Assembly: GCF_947499945.1 (NCBI RefSeq)
Contig: NZ_CANMQD010000003.1
Span: 62,001-126,000, forward strand
Length of the DNA: 64,000 nucleotides
Source of the DNA: an uncultured Sulfitobacter sp.
GTDB taxonomy: Bacteria > Pseudomonadota > Alphaproteobacteria > Rhodobacterales > Rhodobacteraceae
Direction: 5' to 3'
Part shown: one piece after another, positions 26,519 through 37,269 of the stretch
Layout of the letters: each line of letters begins with the position of its first letter
Position numbering within the stretch: the first letter of the stretch is position 1
Position numbers and translations under genes: made by a program
The notes under the pieces: generated by a model
The model's database searches: none
Told to the model about the DNA's origin: nothing
Seen by the model: the letters and a program-made list of their open reading frames with translations, nothing else

Positions 26519-27634
26519 TTACAACTCCACACGAACTGCTGTTTTGATCTGCTCACCATGGAATCCAATGGCTTCTGGTTGCTGTGTTTCTTGCAGAACG
26601 GCAACGTCATAGAGCTCGTCGATAGTGTGCTCAAACCGCACCCATTCAACTGTACGGCCTGTGTCGATGTCGATCACCAAAAGCCCGCTGCGAGGTGCTG
26701 TGTCTTTTTGCTGTAGCAGCTCTTGCAGCTCTAGCCCCTCGAAGGTTTGGTTTTTGCGCGGACGGGACAGGCCCACAATCGCGAAGCGGCCGACAAATGC
26801 CAAGCCGCGTGCATAACCGGGGCAAAAGGCGACAGGAGTGATGTCGCCGGTGGCCGGATCGATATTGCACAACTCGCCGCGACCAGAATTCAACACCCAT
26901 AGCTTGCCATCATATAACCGAGGGGAATGCGGCATGGACAGTCCCGTTGCCACGGCTTCACCAGACGAAACATCCAATACGACACCGCCATCGCGGCGGC
27001 GCTCGCGCCAACCATCAGCAATGTCAGATCGGCTTATGGCGCTGACGTAGGCTGCGCGACTACCGTCCATTGCAAGGCCGTTCAGATGGCAACGGTCTTC
27101 CCCTATAATCTTGCTGATAAATGGAGGATGCCACAAAGACCGAAAGCTGGCAGTGTCACTGATCGTCGCGAGGCAATTGTACGCTGTGCAGACGAAGATC
27201 GGGCCTCGGCTCACGGCGTCTGTCTCGTCGCTGAATTGATTAATATCGCCAACACCAATATCATGAATATCGATTTGGCCAGTTACGCGGCCCTCGCGCG
27301 GGGCAAATCGGCGGTCTACGCCGTCGGGCGTGGTGGTCCCTGCGGGCAGGTCATTCTCAAACCGCCAGAAGGTATGCTGACCGCTGGTCCAAAGCGTCTG
27401 ACCATCCGTCCACAATCCCTGACATTGTTCGATTAACCGCTCATGGGCGCGCAATGACCCATCCGGCTTGCGACCAATAAAAAACAAACGCCCTGCCTGA
27501 TAGGTTGTTAGTGCGACGCTACAGTTGTTGTCGGCCAACCATGAAGTGAACCCCTGAGAGGCGAGCAGCAGCGCGGATTTGTTGCCATTTTGAAGCTCGG
27601 CTTTCAAAGGGACAGCCTTGTTAGACATTGTCAT
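26519..27634 (-). CDS. TIGR03032 family protein
   Basis: A 371-residue protein of the TIGR03032 family of unknown function. It has no signal peptide. Repeated short strands with aromatic and Gly turns (FWRFENDL, LYDGKLWVLNSGRGEL and YARGLAFVGRFAIVGLSRPR) suggest a beta-propeller-like fold, and the family motif MPHSPRLYDGKLWVL is clear at about residues 236-250. It is divergent from the giant exoprotein gene, 219 bases away, so the two may share regulation. No enzymatic residues can be named with confidence. Confidence 0.8.
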   Translation of the reverse strand: MTMSNKAVPLKAELQNGNKSALLLASQGFTSWLADNNCSVALTTYQAGRLFFIGRKPDGSLRAHERLIEQCQGLWTDGQTLWTSGQHTFWRFENDLPAGTTTPDGVDRRFAPREGRVTGQIDIHDIGVGDINQFSDETDAVSRGPIFVCTAYNCLATISDTASFRSLWHPPFISKIIGEDRCHLNGLAMDGSRAAYVSAISRSDIADGWRERRRDGGVVLDVSSGEAVATGLSMPHSPRLYDGKLWVLNSGRGELCNIDPATGDITPVAFCPGYARGLAFVGRFAIVGLSRPRKNQTFEGLELQELLQQKDTAPRSGLLVIDIDTGRTVEWVRFEHTIDELYDVAVLQETQQPEAIGFHGEQIKTAVRVEL

Positions 27635-27742
27635 GACCGATTTATCCTCAAAGCTAATTCCGCTTTATTTACTGCGCTAATATCAGCGCATATGCAATGA
27701 CACTCGCTTAGGTGGAATGGACGCCAGTTTTTCAATCAGCAT

Positions 27743-27773
27743 TTGACAAGGTGCTATTTGGCACTCCTTAATA
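27743..27773 (+). promoter_or_regulatory. Candidate promoter for the giant exoprotein gene
   Basis: TTGACA at 27743-27748 is a perfect -35 hexamer; TTAATA at 27768-27773 could be the -10 at 19-base spacing (CCTTAA at 17 bases is a weaker option). The spacer holds an imperfect palindrome AAGGTGC-TATTTG-GCACTCCTT. The start codon lies 80 bases further on and lacks a good ribosome site. Confidence 0.4.
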
Positions 27774-27853
27774 GAATTAACTTTTGGGTGGGGGATACCG
27801 AGGGGGTTTTATTATATTTCCAGACATAAATTTTTAGCACTGGATATATCATA

Positions 27854-30800
27854 ATGACCGCTCCAACTCTCTCCGGCTTTGCGCCAACCATTAGTTATTC
27901 CGAAAACACGGTCAACGCGACCCCGCAACTGCTAGACGCGAATGTAACGTTCGCGGACGCCGAGGGTGATTTTGACGGTGGTACGTTGTCCCTAACAGGT
28001 TTGTTGGCAGAGGATACAGTTTCGGTCCGTAATGAAGGAGCTGGCGCAGGCCAGATTGGCCTGACAGGGGGGGCTGTTACGTTTGGCGGCATGGCAATCG
28101 GTACGCTTGCGGGTGGAGTGGGTGCGACGCTAACGATAACTTTCATTGCCAATGCCACCTCAGCGTCAATCGATGCGCTGATCCAGAACCTTACGTACGC
28201 CAACAGCAGCGATACACCAACTTTAAGCCGTAATTTGGCGCTTAATGTGATCGACGCTGCAGGCAATGATTTGTTTGCACCGGGCACGCCAACCTTTGCG
28301 CCGCTGACCGGTTTGGCCAATCCGTTTGATGGCATTGATGTTAATCTCCGTGGTACTCCAAGCTTTGTCGATCTGGACGGCGATGGTGATCTTGATATGG
28401 TTGTTGGGAATTATCTTGGCACGTTGCGGCTTTTTGACAATAACGATGCGGACACGGGATTTACCGAAGTGACCGGAGCGCCCACCCCAACAGGCGGCAA
28501 TCCGTTCAATGCCGTTGATGTGGGCGGCAACAGCGCACCGACCTTTGCCGATCTGGATGGTGACGGCGATGTCGATATGGTCGTTGGGGCCTTCGACTCA
28601 ACGTTGCGGGTGTTTGATAATAATGATGCCGATACCGCCTTTACCGAACTTACAGGCGCGGCTAACATCTTTGACGGCTTCACTGTTACCAACACCGATA
28701 GCGCGCCATCCCTTGTTGATCTGGACGACGATGGCGATCTTGATCTGGTTGTGGGGAATGCGGCTGGACGGCTGGCAAGTTGGCGCAACGGCGGCATTGG
28801 CACATCCGGTACATTCACCCAACTGACAGGCGCGGCCAATCCGTTTGAGCTGTTCGATGCCCTCGATGGAGATGGCTCCAAACCCACCTTTGTTGATCTG
28901 GACGGTGATGGAGATCTGGATGCTGTCGTGGGGACTAGCGCTGGCCCGCTGCGGGTTTTGGATAATAATGATGCGGATACCGGATTTACCGAACTAACAG
29001 GGGCGGCCAATCCGTTCGACGGCGTTGATGAAGGTTTCAGAAGCGCGCCAAGCTTTGTAGATATAGATGACGATGGCGATCTTGATCTCGTTCTTGGCGT
29101 ATCCAATGGTGATCTCAACACGTTTGAGAACACAAAGCCTATTGGCCAAGGATTCATGCTGACGGTAACGCCAGAGGATGACGCGCCGACACTCGCTGGC
29201 TTGGCACCCAGCATCACATTTGGTGAAAACGCAGTGAATGCTGCGCCGCAATTGCTGGATATTGATGTGACGTTCAACGATCCGGGTGGCAATTTTGATG
29301 GCGGCGCCCTTTCGCTGTCGGGTTTGTTAGCCGAAGATACCGTTTCGGTCCGCAATGAAGGCACGGGCGCGGGTCAGATCGGGCTGAACGGCGCAAATGT
29401 GACCTATGGCGGCGTGACCATTGGCACGCTCGCGGGCGGTGTTGGTGCGGCGCTGGCGGTGACGTTCAATGCCGCCGCGACATCTGCTTCGGTTGATGCG
29501 CTGATCCAGAACCTTACCTATGCCAACAGCAGCGACAACCCAACAGCCTCCCGTGAGCTGTTGCTCAATGTGATCGACGCTGCTGGCGAGGATTTGGGTG
29601 CTGCCGCTGGCAGCCCAACAACATATACCGAGCAGACAGGCACAGACAATCCGTTTGGTGGCACTGCATTTTACCTCAACAACCATACCGCGCCGACGTT
29701 GGTCGATCTTGATGGTGATGGCGACGTTGACTTGGTTGTGGGGACTGTGACTGGCAGGTTTACCGCCTTTGATAATAACGACGCAGACAACGGTTTTACC
29801 CGATTGGACGGCAGTTTTAATCCGTTTGCGGGCGAGGACATAGGAGATTTCAGTGCTCCGGTCTTCGGTGATCTGGATGGCGATGGTGATCTGGACTTGA
29901 TCACAGGGGAAGAGACGGGCGCAGTCTTCGTCTATGACAATAATGATGCTGATAACGGCTTTACTCGGCTAGGCACGTTAGACAACCCGTTTGCCGGCAT
30001 TATAAATGGTCGCTACAGTGCGCCGGCTTTGGTTGATTTGGATGGCGATGGCGATCTGGACATGGTCATGGGCGTGCAATTCGGCACGTTCCGTGTGTTC
30101 GACAACAACGACGCGGATGATGGCTTTACCGAGCTGACAGGGGCCGCCAACCCGTTTAGCAGCTTTGATGTGGGTTCCCACGCGACCCCTACGTTTGTCG
30201 ATGTCGACCATGATGGCGATTTGGATATGGTTAGCGGGTCCTCTGCTGGCACGTTGCGTGTGTTCGACAACAATGATGCGGATGCCGGATTTACCGAGCT
30301 TTTAGGGGCTGCCAATTTGTTTGACGGCATTAATGTCGGCACCCACAGCAACCCGACCTTTGGTGATTTTGATGGCGATGGTGATCTTGATCTGGTGATC
30401 GGAGAGGATGACACTGGCCTCTTCGACTCAGGTCCGCTCTACACTTTTGAGAACACCACACCGCGCGGTCAGCTCGTCACCGTATCAGTAACAGCCGAAA
30501 GTGATGCCCCAAGCCTTACTGGCGTGGCAACAGCAGTCACTTTTGATGAGAACGCGGTTAATTTGGCCCCGCAATTGCTGGATACGGATGTTACATTCCT
30601 TGATCCGAACGGTGATTTCGACGGCGGCACGCTGACGATGACTGGCGTGCTGGCTGAAGATACGATTTCCGTGAATGACCAAGGCACAGGCGCGGGCCAG
30701 ATTGGGCTGTCCGGCCCTACGGTCACGATTGGTGGCGTGAGCACAGGCACGGAAGTGACCTTTGGTGGCACTATTATCGGCACGGTCGCAGGGGGCCGCG

Positions 30801-33800
30801 GTGCGAACCTGACGATCACATTTAATGCGGCTGCAACAACGACCTCAGTTGATGCGCTGATCCAGAACCTGACATACGGCAACAGCAGCGACGTCCCGAC
30901 CGCAACGCGCGATCTGTTGTTGAATGTTAGGGATGCTTCGGGTGAAACTGTGGGCGCTGCTCCTGGCACACCGCTTAGTTTTTCAGCACTAGCAGGGGCC
31001 GCTAATCCGCTGAACCTCTTCAATGTTGGCTTCAACAGCACTCCAACCACTGTCGATCTGGATGGTGATGGTGATCTGGATCTGATCGTGGGCGCGGGTG
31101 ATGGCACCTTAAGCGTCTTTGACAACAACGATGCTGATAATGGCTTTACCGAGATCGCAGGTGGTGCGAATCCGTTTAACGACATCGATGTAGGTAGTTA
31201 CAGCACGCCAACCTTTGTTGATCTGGATGGCGACGGTGATCTGGATCTGGTCACAGGCGAAACCGGTGGCGCATTGAGAGTCTTTGACAACAAGGATGCC
31301 GACTTTAACTACCAAGAACTGACAGGTGCGGCCAATCCGCTTGATGGTATTAATTTGGGTGACGGCGTCGCCGCCAATTTTGTTGATATGGACGACGATG
31401 GCGATCTGGATCTGGTTTGGGGTAACGCGCTCGGCGGGTTGCAAGTTTTGGCAAAAAATGATGTCGGCGCTGGTTACGTCAATCTGATAGGTCCACTTAA
31501 CCCGCTGAATGATATTAATGTTGGGGAGCACAGCATTTCGACCTTCGCCGATCTGGATGGCGATGGCGATCTGGATCTGATTGTTGGTAATTCATTGGGC
31601 ACGATTAACGTCTTTGACAACAATGATGCTGACACAGGCTTTACCGAGCTTATGGGTACTGCGAATCCGTTTAACGGCGTTGATGTAGGTAGTGACAGCG
31701 CGCCTACCTTTATTGATGTGGATGGCGATGGCGATCTGGATCTGGTTACTGGCGAAACTGGTGGCGGTTTGATTTCTTTCGAAAACACCGCGCCCATTGG
31801 CGCACCAATTACCGTAACAGTTACTGGTCAGCTCGAAGTGCCGATCTTTACTGGCTTCGATGCCTCTATCGGTTTTGATGAAAACACGGTTAATGCGACC
31901 CCACAATTGCTGGATAGCGATGTCGCGTTTTCCTATCCGATCGATGATTTTGACGGTGGTGCGCTGTCCCTGACAGGGCTGTTGGCCGAAGACATCGGGT
32001 CGGTGCGCAATGAGGGCACAGGCGCAGGCCAAATCGGGTTAGTTGGCACCGCGGTCACCTTTGGTGGTGTAACCATTGGCACGCTTGCAGGCGGCGCAGG
32101 TGCGGCCCTGACGGTCAACTTCAACGCGGCGACCACCTCGGATTCAATCGATGCGTTGATCCAAAACCTCACCTATGCCAACAGCAGCCAAACCCCAACG
32201 TTAAACCGCGATCTGGTGCTGAGTGTAACAGACGCAAGCGGCAATAACCTCAAATCGCCGCTGACGCCCAGCTTTGTAGAGCTTACGGGTGCGGCCAATC
32301 CGTTCAACAGTGTTAATGTGGGTACATACAGCGCACCGACGTTTGTTGATCTGGATGGCGATGGCGATTTGGATTTGGTTGTTGGATCGGATACCGGATT
32401 GTTGGTGTTTGACAACAATGACGCCGATCTGGGCTTTACCCCTTTGACGGGGGCACAGAACCCGCTGGATGATATCGTAGTCGACGCCCGATACACGCCA
32501 GCCTTTGCCGATCTGGATTTGGATGGTGATCTCGATCTGGTTGTAGGCTCATTTTCCAATACACTACAGACGTTTTATAAGAACGACGCGGATACAGGCT
32601 TTACCGACGCTGGCGGGGATGATCCGTTTGCGTTTGTTAGCGTCACTAACTTTGGTGCCCCTTCCTTTGTTGATCTAGATGGCGATGGCGATCTGGATCT
32701 GGTGGTCGGCGAGGATCAAACCTTTAGCGGGACGGGCGATGGCAACATACAGGTCTGGCTTGACGGGGACACTGGTAGTACCGGGATTATCGGATATTTT
32801 GAACGGTTCGTAGAACAAACGGGTGCTGCCAACCCGTTTGATGGTTTGGATTTGGGTGGCCAAAGTGCGCCAACCTTCGTCGATCTGGATGGCGATGGCG
32901 ATCTGGACATGGTTCTGGGCACCGAAGATGGCACCATACGGATATTCGACAACAATGATGCGGATGCAGGTTTCACCGCGCTAACAGGGGCCGCCAATCC
33001 GTTTGATGGTATTGATGTCGGGTTTAAAGGCACACCAACCTTTGCCGATCTGGATGGGGATGGCGATCTGGACATGGTTGTAGGCGCCTACAGCGGCACC
33101 TTGCGGGTCTTTGACAATACCACAGTCCGTGGTGAAGTCATTTCAGTGAACGTAATTGCGCAAAATGATCCGACTTTGATCACAGGTGTACCCTCTGATA
33201 TCTCGGCGGTTGAGGGCGAGACTGCCAATCTGGACCTGTCCGCTATTACTTTGAGTGACGGTGATAACGCAAACTTTAGTCTGACTATATCTGTATCTCC
33301 TGATGGGGGCACCCTAAGTGCTGCTTCCAGCGGCAGCGTTGTGGTTACAAATGACTTCTCAGACACGCTTATTTTGACGGGCTCTGCAGCCGATATCGAT
33401 ACTTATTTAAATAACGCCGCTGCAATTCAATACACTGGACAGGACAGCGGGGCTGGCGGCATTCCGCCCCAAATTGATATTAGTGCCAATGATGACAATG
33501 GACCTGTTAGCCTTGGCAACATCCAGATCGACCTTACCAAGGTTCTGACTGGCGACAGCGGCAATAATATTCTGACCGGCACGTCTGATGCTGACATCCT
33601 GAACGGCGTAGATGGCGATGACACGCTGGCTGGTGGTGGTGGTGCTGATACACTGGACGGTGGGACAGGCTCTGACACGGCGAGCTATGCTACCTCAGGC
33701 AGTTATGTGAACATTTCGCTGGCCAGTGGGTATACTGGCGGTGGTGCAGATAACCATGCCTCAGGCGATACCTATACCAGCATCGAAAACCTGATCGGCT

Positions 33801-36800
33801 CCGATTATGATGATCTGCTGAACGGCGATGATAACGCAAACTATCTTTCCGGCGGTGCAGGAGACGATTATTTGCGCGGTCGCGGTAGTGCGGACCTCAC
33901 ACCGGGCAACGGTGACACGTTGGATGGCGGCGCAGGCTCTGACTGGGCGGACTACGCAGACAACGCCACCAACATCAATGTCTCGCTTGCCACTGGATTT
34001 GCCAGTGGCGGCACGGGCAGTGATGCGCGCGGTGATGTCTTTATCGACATTGAGAACATTCGTGGCACCAACGGCGGCGACCGCATAACAGGTGATGCTG
34101 GAAATAATATTTTTGAAGGGCGCGGCGGAAATGACAGCCTGTTTGGCGGGGCAGGCTCTGACACAGCGGATTATGCGTCATCGGGCGGTTTTGTTAATGT
34201 CTCGTTGAAATCTGGTTTTGTGGGTGGCGGCGGAGGCAGTCACGCCATTGGTGATACGTTCGACAGTATCGAAAATCTACATGGTTCGGCCGGAGATGAC
34301 CTGCTGTCCGGCGATGCAGGCGACAATATCCTGCGCGGACGTGCAGGTGGCGATGTCCTGAATGGCAATGGCGGCAGTGATACGGCGGATTACACCGACA
34401 GCGCGGGCTCGGTTAATGTTTCCCTGCTCACCGGCTTTGCCAACGGAGGCGCGAATAATCACGCAGCTGGCGACACTTTCACCTCGATCGAGAACTTTAT
34501 CGGGTCAGACTTTGGCGACCGCCTGAACGGCTCCAATGCGGACAACGTGCTGGAAGGGCTTGCGGGCGCTGACATTCTGAACGGCAATGGCGGCATCGAT
34601 ACAGCCAGTTATGCTGCGTCGGATGAAGGCGTAAGACTGTCCTTGGCCACTAACTTTACCGAAGGCGGCCATGCAGCGGGCGATACGTTTGTGTCCATCG
34701 AAAATGTGATCGGATCAGCGTTCGACGACTTCTTGATAGGCGATGATGAAGACAACCATTTTTCCGGCGGAATGGGCGATGATAGTGTGTCCGGAGACGA
34801 TGGTACCGATACGCTGGATGGCGGCGCTGGCAACGATACGGCTCTCTATTTATTCTCGTCCGGTGCAGTGAACATCAACCTCAGCACTGGCTTTGCCGAT
34901 GGCGGAGATGCGACGGGTGACACGCTCATTTCAATCGAGAACCTGGTGGGATGGTCCTTTAATGATACGCTCATCGGGGATGCTGGCGCTAATTTACTCT
35001 CCGGTGGTTTAGGTGCTGATTTTCTGCGCGGCGGTGCCGGTAGTGATACGCTAGACGGCGGAGACGGCGCTGATTGGGCTGATTACGCCGATGGCAGCAG
35101 TAACATCAACATCTCACTGGCGACCGGTTTTGCCAATGGTGGCTTGGGCAACGATGCGTTGGGTGATGTGTTCATCGATATCGAAAACGTGCGCGGCACC
35201 AACTTAGGTGACCGGATCACGGGAGATGCTGAGGACAACACGTTTGAGGGACTTTTGGGTGCGGACTCGCTGTTTGGTGGAACTGGCTCTGACACGGCTG
35301 ACTATTCGTCCTCGGGTAGTTTCGTGAATATCTCGCTGGCCAGCGGGTTCACAGGCAACGGTGTAGGAAACCACGCAGCAGGTGATACGTTCAACAGCAT
35401 CGAGAACCTGACCGGTTCAGCGCATAACGATTTGCTGAGTGGGGATGCCAACAACAATCTTCTACAAGGTGGCGCGGGAGATGATTATCTGCGCGGACGC
35501 GGCAGCAATGACACTTTGCCGGGAACAGGCGATACGCTGGACGGCGGTAGCGGATCAGATTGGGCGGATTATGCCGACAACAGTACGAACATCAACGTCT
35601 CTCTTGCAAGCGGCTTTGCAAATGGCGGTGTGGGGACCGATGCACTAGGCGACGTATTTATCAGTATTGAGAACGTGCGCGGCACTATTTTTGGTGACCG
35701 GATCACCGGCAATACAGAAGACAATGTATTTGAGGGCCGTTTGGGAGCGGACTCCCTGTTTGGTGGAACAGGCTCTGACACGGCTGACTACGCCTCGTCA
35801 GCAGCTTTTGTGAATGTTTCGTTGGCCACTGGGTTCGCAGGCGGTGGCGCAAGTAACCATGCCGTAGGGGATACGTTCGACAGCATCGAGAACTTGCATG
35901 GTTCGGCGCATAGCGACTTGTTAAACGGAGATGGCGGGGACAACATCCTGCGTGGACGAGCTGGCGGTGATGCGCTGAACGGGAATGGTGGAAATGATAC
36001 AGCTGATTACACTGATTCAGCGGGATCGATTAACGTCAGCCTACTGACCGGTTTTGCAGGTGGTGGTTCGGGCAGCCATGCTGTGGGAGATACGTATGGC
36101 AGTATCGAGAACCTGACTGGCTCGACCTTCGATGATATCCTCAACGGCTCCAACGGGAACAACGTGTTAGAAGGGCTTGCAGGCGGTGACGTTTTGCGCG
36201 GCAACGGCGGAATTGACACTGCGAGTTATGCGGCGTCAACCGCAGGTGTGACATTGTCCTTGGCCACCGACTTCACCCAAGGTGGTCACGCGGCAGGCGA
36301 TACGTTTATCTCGATTGAGAATGTTCTCGGGTCCGTGTTCGACGACTTCCTCAGCGGTGATACAGCCGACAACCATTTGGAGGGTGGCACGGGTGATGAT
36401 ATCCTGCGGGGCCGTCTGGGCAACGATACACTGGATGGTGGTGACGGTAGCGATACAGCTGAATATGGCGATGCTGCTGCCGCAGTAAACATTAGCCTCA
36501 ACTCAGGGTATACCGCTGGTTCCCATGCGTCTGGTGACACCTTCATCTCGATCGAGAACCTCACGGGCTCAAGCCATAACGACATCCTGAGTGGTGAGGG
36601 CAATAACAACACGCTGAATGGTGGTTTAGGTAACGACAGCCTGCGTGGCTTTGATGGCTCCGATGTTTTTGTATTCGACGCGAGCTTTGGTCAAGACACG
36701 ATCGGGGATTTTGCAGATACGTCCGACATGATGGATTTTCGGGGCAATAGCCAAGTCAACAGCTTCGCTGACCTTGCAGTCACAAATGTCGGTGCTGATG

Positions 36801-36889
36801 CGCTGATTGTGGATGCTTTTGGCAATAGCGTCCTCGTTCAAGGTGCTGCTAACGATATCTCAGCTGACGATTTCTTATTTGAATTGTAG
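27854..36889 (+). CDS. Giant FG-GAP/VCBS-repeat and RTX calcium-binding exoprotein (3011 residues)
   Basis: A 3011-residue, very acidic, cysteine-poor protein that looks like a type I secreted surface or matrix protein. Residues 1-1755 are four modules of 441-444 residues; each has a cap domain of about 110-130 residues (ending near ALIQNLTYANSS) and then five FG-GAP/VCBS repeats with the calcium loop DLDGDGDLD. Residues about 1770-1895 form a cadherin-like linker. Residues about 1898-2950 hold RTX nonapeptide repeats in 13 units, each with an SIENL-type signature. The C-terminus (VFVFDASFGQDTIGDF and on) is the usual type I export end. There is no N-terminal signal peptide and no secretion gene nearby. 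Adhesion or biofilm is the likely role. Confidence 0.88.
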   Translation: MTAPTLSGFAPTISYSENTVNATPQLLDANVTFADAEGDFDGGTLSLTGLLAEDTVSVRNEGAGAGQIGLTGGAVTFGGMAIGTLAGGVGATLTITFIANATSASIDALIQNLTYANSSDTPTLSRNLALNVIDAAGNDLFAPGTPTFAPLTGLANPFDGIDVNLRGTPSFVDLDGDGDLDMVVGNYLGTLRLFDNNDADTGFTEVTGAPTPTGGNPFNAVDVGGNSAPTFADLDGDGDVDMVVGAFDSTLRVFDNNDADTAFTELTGAANIFDGFTVTNTDSAPSLVDLDDDGDLDLVVGNAAGRLASWRNGGIGTSGTFTQLTGAANPFELFDALDGDGSKPTFVDLDGDGDLDAVVGTSAGPLRVLDNNDADTGFTELTGAANPFDGVDEGFRSAPSFVDIDDDGDLDLVLGVSNGDLNTFENTKPIGQGFMLTVTPEDDAPTLAGLAPSITFGENAVNAAPQLLDIDVTFNDPGGNFDGGALSLSGLLAEDTVSVRNEGTGAGQIGLNGANVTYGGVTIGTLAGGVGAALAVTFNAAATSASVDALIQNLTYANSSDNPTASRELLLNVIDAAGEDLGAAAGSPTTYTEQTGTDNPFGGTAFYLNNHTAPTLVDLDGDGDVDLVVGTVTGRFTAFDNNDADNGFTRLDGSFNPFAGEDIGDFSAPVFGDLDGDGDLDLITGEETGAVFVYDNNDADNGFTRLGTLDNPFAGIINGRYSAPALVDLDGDGDLDMVMGVQFGTFRVFDNNDADDGFTELTGAANPFSSFDVGSHATPTFVDVDHDGDLDMVSGSSAGTLRVFDNNDADAGFTELLGAANLFDGINVGTHSNPTFGDFDGDGDLDLVIGEDDTGLFDSGPLYTFENTTPRGQLVTVSVTAESDAPSLTGVATAVTFDENAVNLAPQLLDTDVTFLDPNGDFDGGTLTMTGVLAEDTISVNDQGTGAGQIGLSGPTVTIGGVSTGTEVTFGGTIIGTVAGGRGANLTITFNAAATTTSVDALIQNLTYGNSSDVPTATRDLLLNVRDASGETVGAAPGTPLSFSALAGAANPLNLFNVGFNSTPTTVDLDGDGDLDLIVGAGDGTLSVFDNNDADNGFTEIAGGANPFNDIDVGSYSTPTFVDLDGDGDLDLVTGETGGALRVFDNKDADFNYQELTGAANPLDGINLGDGVAANFVDMDDDGDLDLVWGNALGGLQVLAKNDVGAGYVNLIGPLNPLNDINVGEHSISTFADLDGDGDLDLIVGNSLGTINVFDNNDADTGFTELMGTANPFNGVDVGSDSAPTFIDVDGDGDLDLVTGETGGGLISFENTAPIGAPITVTVTGQLEVPIFTGFDASIGFDENTVNATPQLLDSDVAFSYPIDDFDGGALSLTGLLAEDIGSVRNEGTGAGQIGLVGTAVTFGGVTIGTLAGGAGAALTVNFNAATTSDSIDALIQNLTYANSSQTPTLNRDLVLSVTDASGNNLKSPLTPSFVELTGAANPFNSVNVGTYSAPTFVDLDGDGDLDLVVGSDTGLLVFDNNDADLGFTPLTGAQNPLDDIVVDARYTPAFADLDLDGDLDLVVGSFSNTLQTFYKNDADTGFTDAGGDDPFAFVSVTNFGAPSFVDLDGDGDLDLVVGEDQTFSGTGDGNIQVWLDGDTGSTGIIGYFERFVEQTGAANPFDGLDLGGQSAPTFVDLDGDGDLDMVLGTEDGTIRIFDNNDADAGFTALTGAANPFDGIDVGFKGTPTFADLDGDGDLDMVVGAYSGTLRVFDNTTVRGEVISVNVIAQNDPTLITGVPSDISAVEGETANLDLSAITLSDGDNANFSLTISVSPDGGTLSAASSGSVVVTNDFSDTLILTGSAADIDTYLNNAAAIQYTGQDSGAGGIPPQIDISANDDNGPVSLGNIQIDLTKVLTGDSGNNILTGTSDADILNGVDGDDTLAGGGGADTLDGGTGSDTASYATSGSYVNISLASGYTGGGADNHASGDTYTSIENLIGSDYDDLLNGDDNANYLSGGAGDDYLRGRGSADLTPGNGDTLDGGAGSDWADYADNATNINVSLATGFASGGTGSDARGDVFIDIENIRGTNGGDRITGDAGNNIFEGRGGNDSLFGGAGSDTADYASSGGFVNVSLKSGFVGGGGGSHAIGDTFDSIENLHGSAGDDLLSGDAGDNILRGRAGGDVLNGNGGSDTADYTDSAGSVNVSLLTGFANGGANNHAAGDTFTSIENFIGSDFGDRLNGSNADNVLEGLAGADILNGNGGIDTASYAASDEGVRLSLATNFTEGGHAAGDTFVSIENVIGSAFDDFLIGDDEDNHFSGGMGDDSVSGDDGTDTLDGGAGNDTALYLFSSGAVNINLSTGFADGGDATGDTLISIENLVGWSFNDTLIGDAGANLLSGGLGADFLRGGAGSDTLDGGDGADWADYADGSSNINISLATGFANGGLGNDALGDVFIDIENVRGTNLGDRITGDAEDNTFEGLLGADSLFGGTGSDTADYSSSGSFVNISLASGFTGNGVGNHAAGDTFNSIENLTGSAHNDLLSGDANNNLLQGGAGDDYLRGRGSNDTLPGTGDTLDGGSGSDWADYADNSTNINVSLASGFANGGVGTDALGDVFISIENVRGTIFGDRITGNTEDNVFEGRLGADSLFGGTGSDTADYASSAAFVNVSLATGFAGGGASNHAVGDTFDSIENLHGSAHSDLLNGDGGDNILRGRAGGDALNGNGGNDTADYTDSAGSINVSLLTGFAGGGSGSHAVGDTYGSIENLTGSTFDDILNGSNGNNVLEGLAGGDVLRGNGGIDTASYAASTAGVTLSLATDFTQGGHAAGDTFISIENVLGSVFDDFLSGDTADNHLEGGTGDDILRGRLGNDTLDGGDGSDTAEYGDAAAAVNISLNSGYTAGSHASGDTFISIENLTGSSHNDILSGEGNNNTLNGGLGNDSLRGFDGSDVFVFDASFGQDTIGDFADTSDMMDFRGNSQVNSFADLAVTNVGADALIVDAFGNSVLVQGAANDISADDFLFEL
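27866..33118 (+). repeat. Four in-gene modules of about 1.32 kb, each with five FG-GAP repeats
   Basis: The marker EN(T/A)VN.(A/T)PQLLD starts at 27902, 29225, 30548 and 31880, spacings of 1323, 1323 and 1332 bases. Each interval holds exactly five D-x-D-x-D-G loops, 20 in all. The repeats are diverged at the DNA level but similar enough for mispairing. Confidence 0.85.
33547..36700 (+). repeat. RTX nonapeptide region with 13 IEN-type units
   Basis: Thirteen units of about 80 residues each contain a GDTFxSIEN-type segment, then GGxGxDxLxG calcium repeats. A block of four successive units is duplicated: NILRGRAGGD occurs at 34322 and 35939, 1617 bases (539 residues) apart, with matching flanks. 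Confidence 0.85.
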
Positions 36890-37269
36890 GGAATTCTCAG
36901 GATCAACTTGCTTGTGCCGGGCAAGGTGCTCCCGCTAGATTGCAATGGCTTAGCTGCATGAATAATGATCTTGTCGGGGGCACAGGTTTATGAATTCAGC
37001 ATGATAGCTTGCGAGGGTGAAGAAACATATTCTCGCTATTCGCGTACCAAGAACTGGCCCGAGTGCACAAAAGCATCGAAGCATCGTGGGCCTTTGACAA
37101 GCTGGATTGATCCACTCGTGCCTCGGAAGTTGAGCCCACAGATAAGTAGGGCTGACAACCTGTATATTGTGGTGTGGCCATCCTAGCTTGCCTGACGTTT
37201 TAGTGCTGTTTGGGGTGCATTTGAGGCAAGCCTGCTGAGGCTCATGGACTTAAATTGGATACACGGGAT

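Noticed and set aside
27895..32863. Several minus-strand frames across the giant gene
   Set aside because: They recur with the repeats, carry low-complexity Ser/Pro or Arg-rich sequence and have no ribosome sites.
33547..36700. Regular repeats as a possible CRISPR array
   Set aside because: The repeats are in one open frame, encode RTX nonapeptides and lack unique spacers of constant length.
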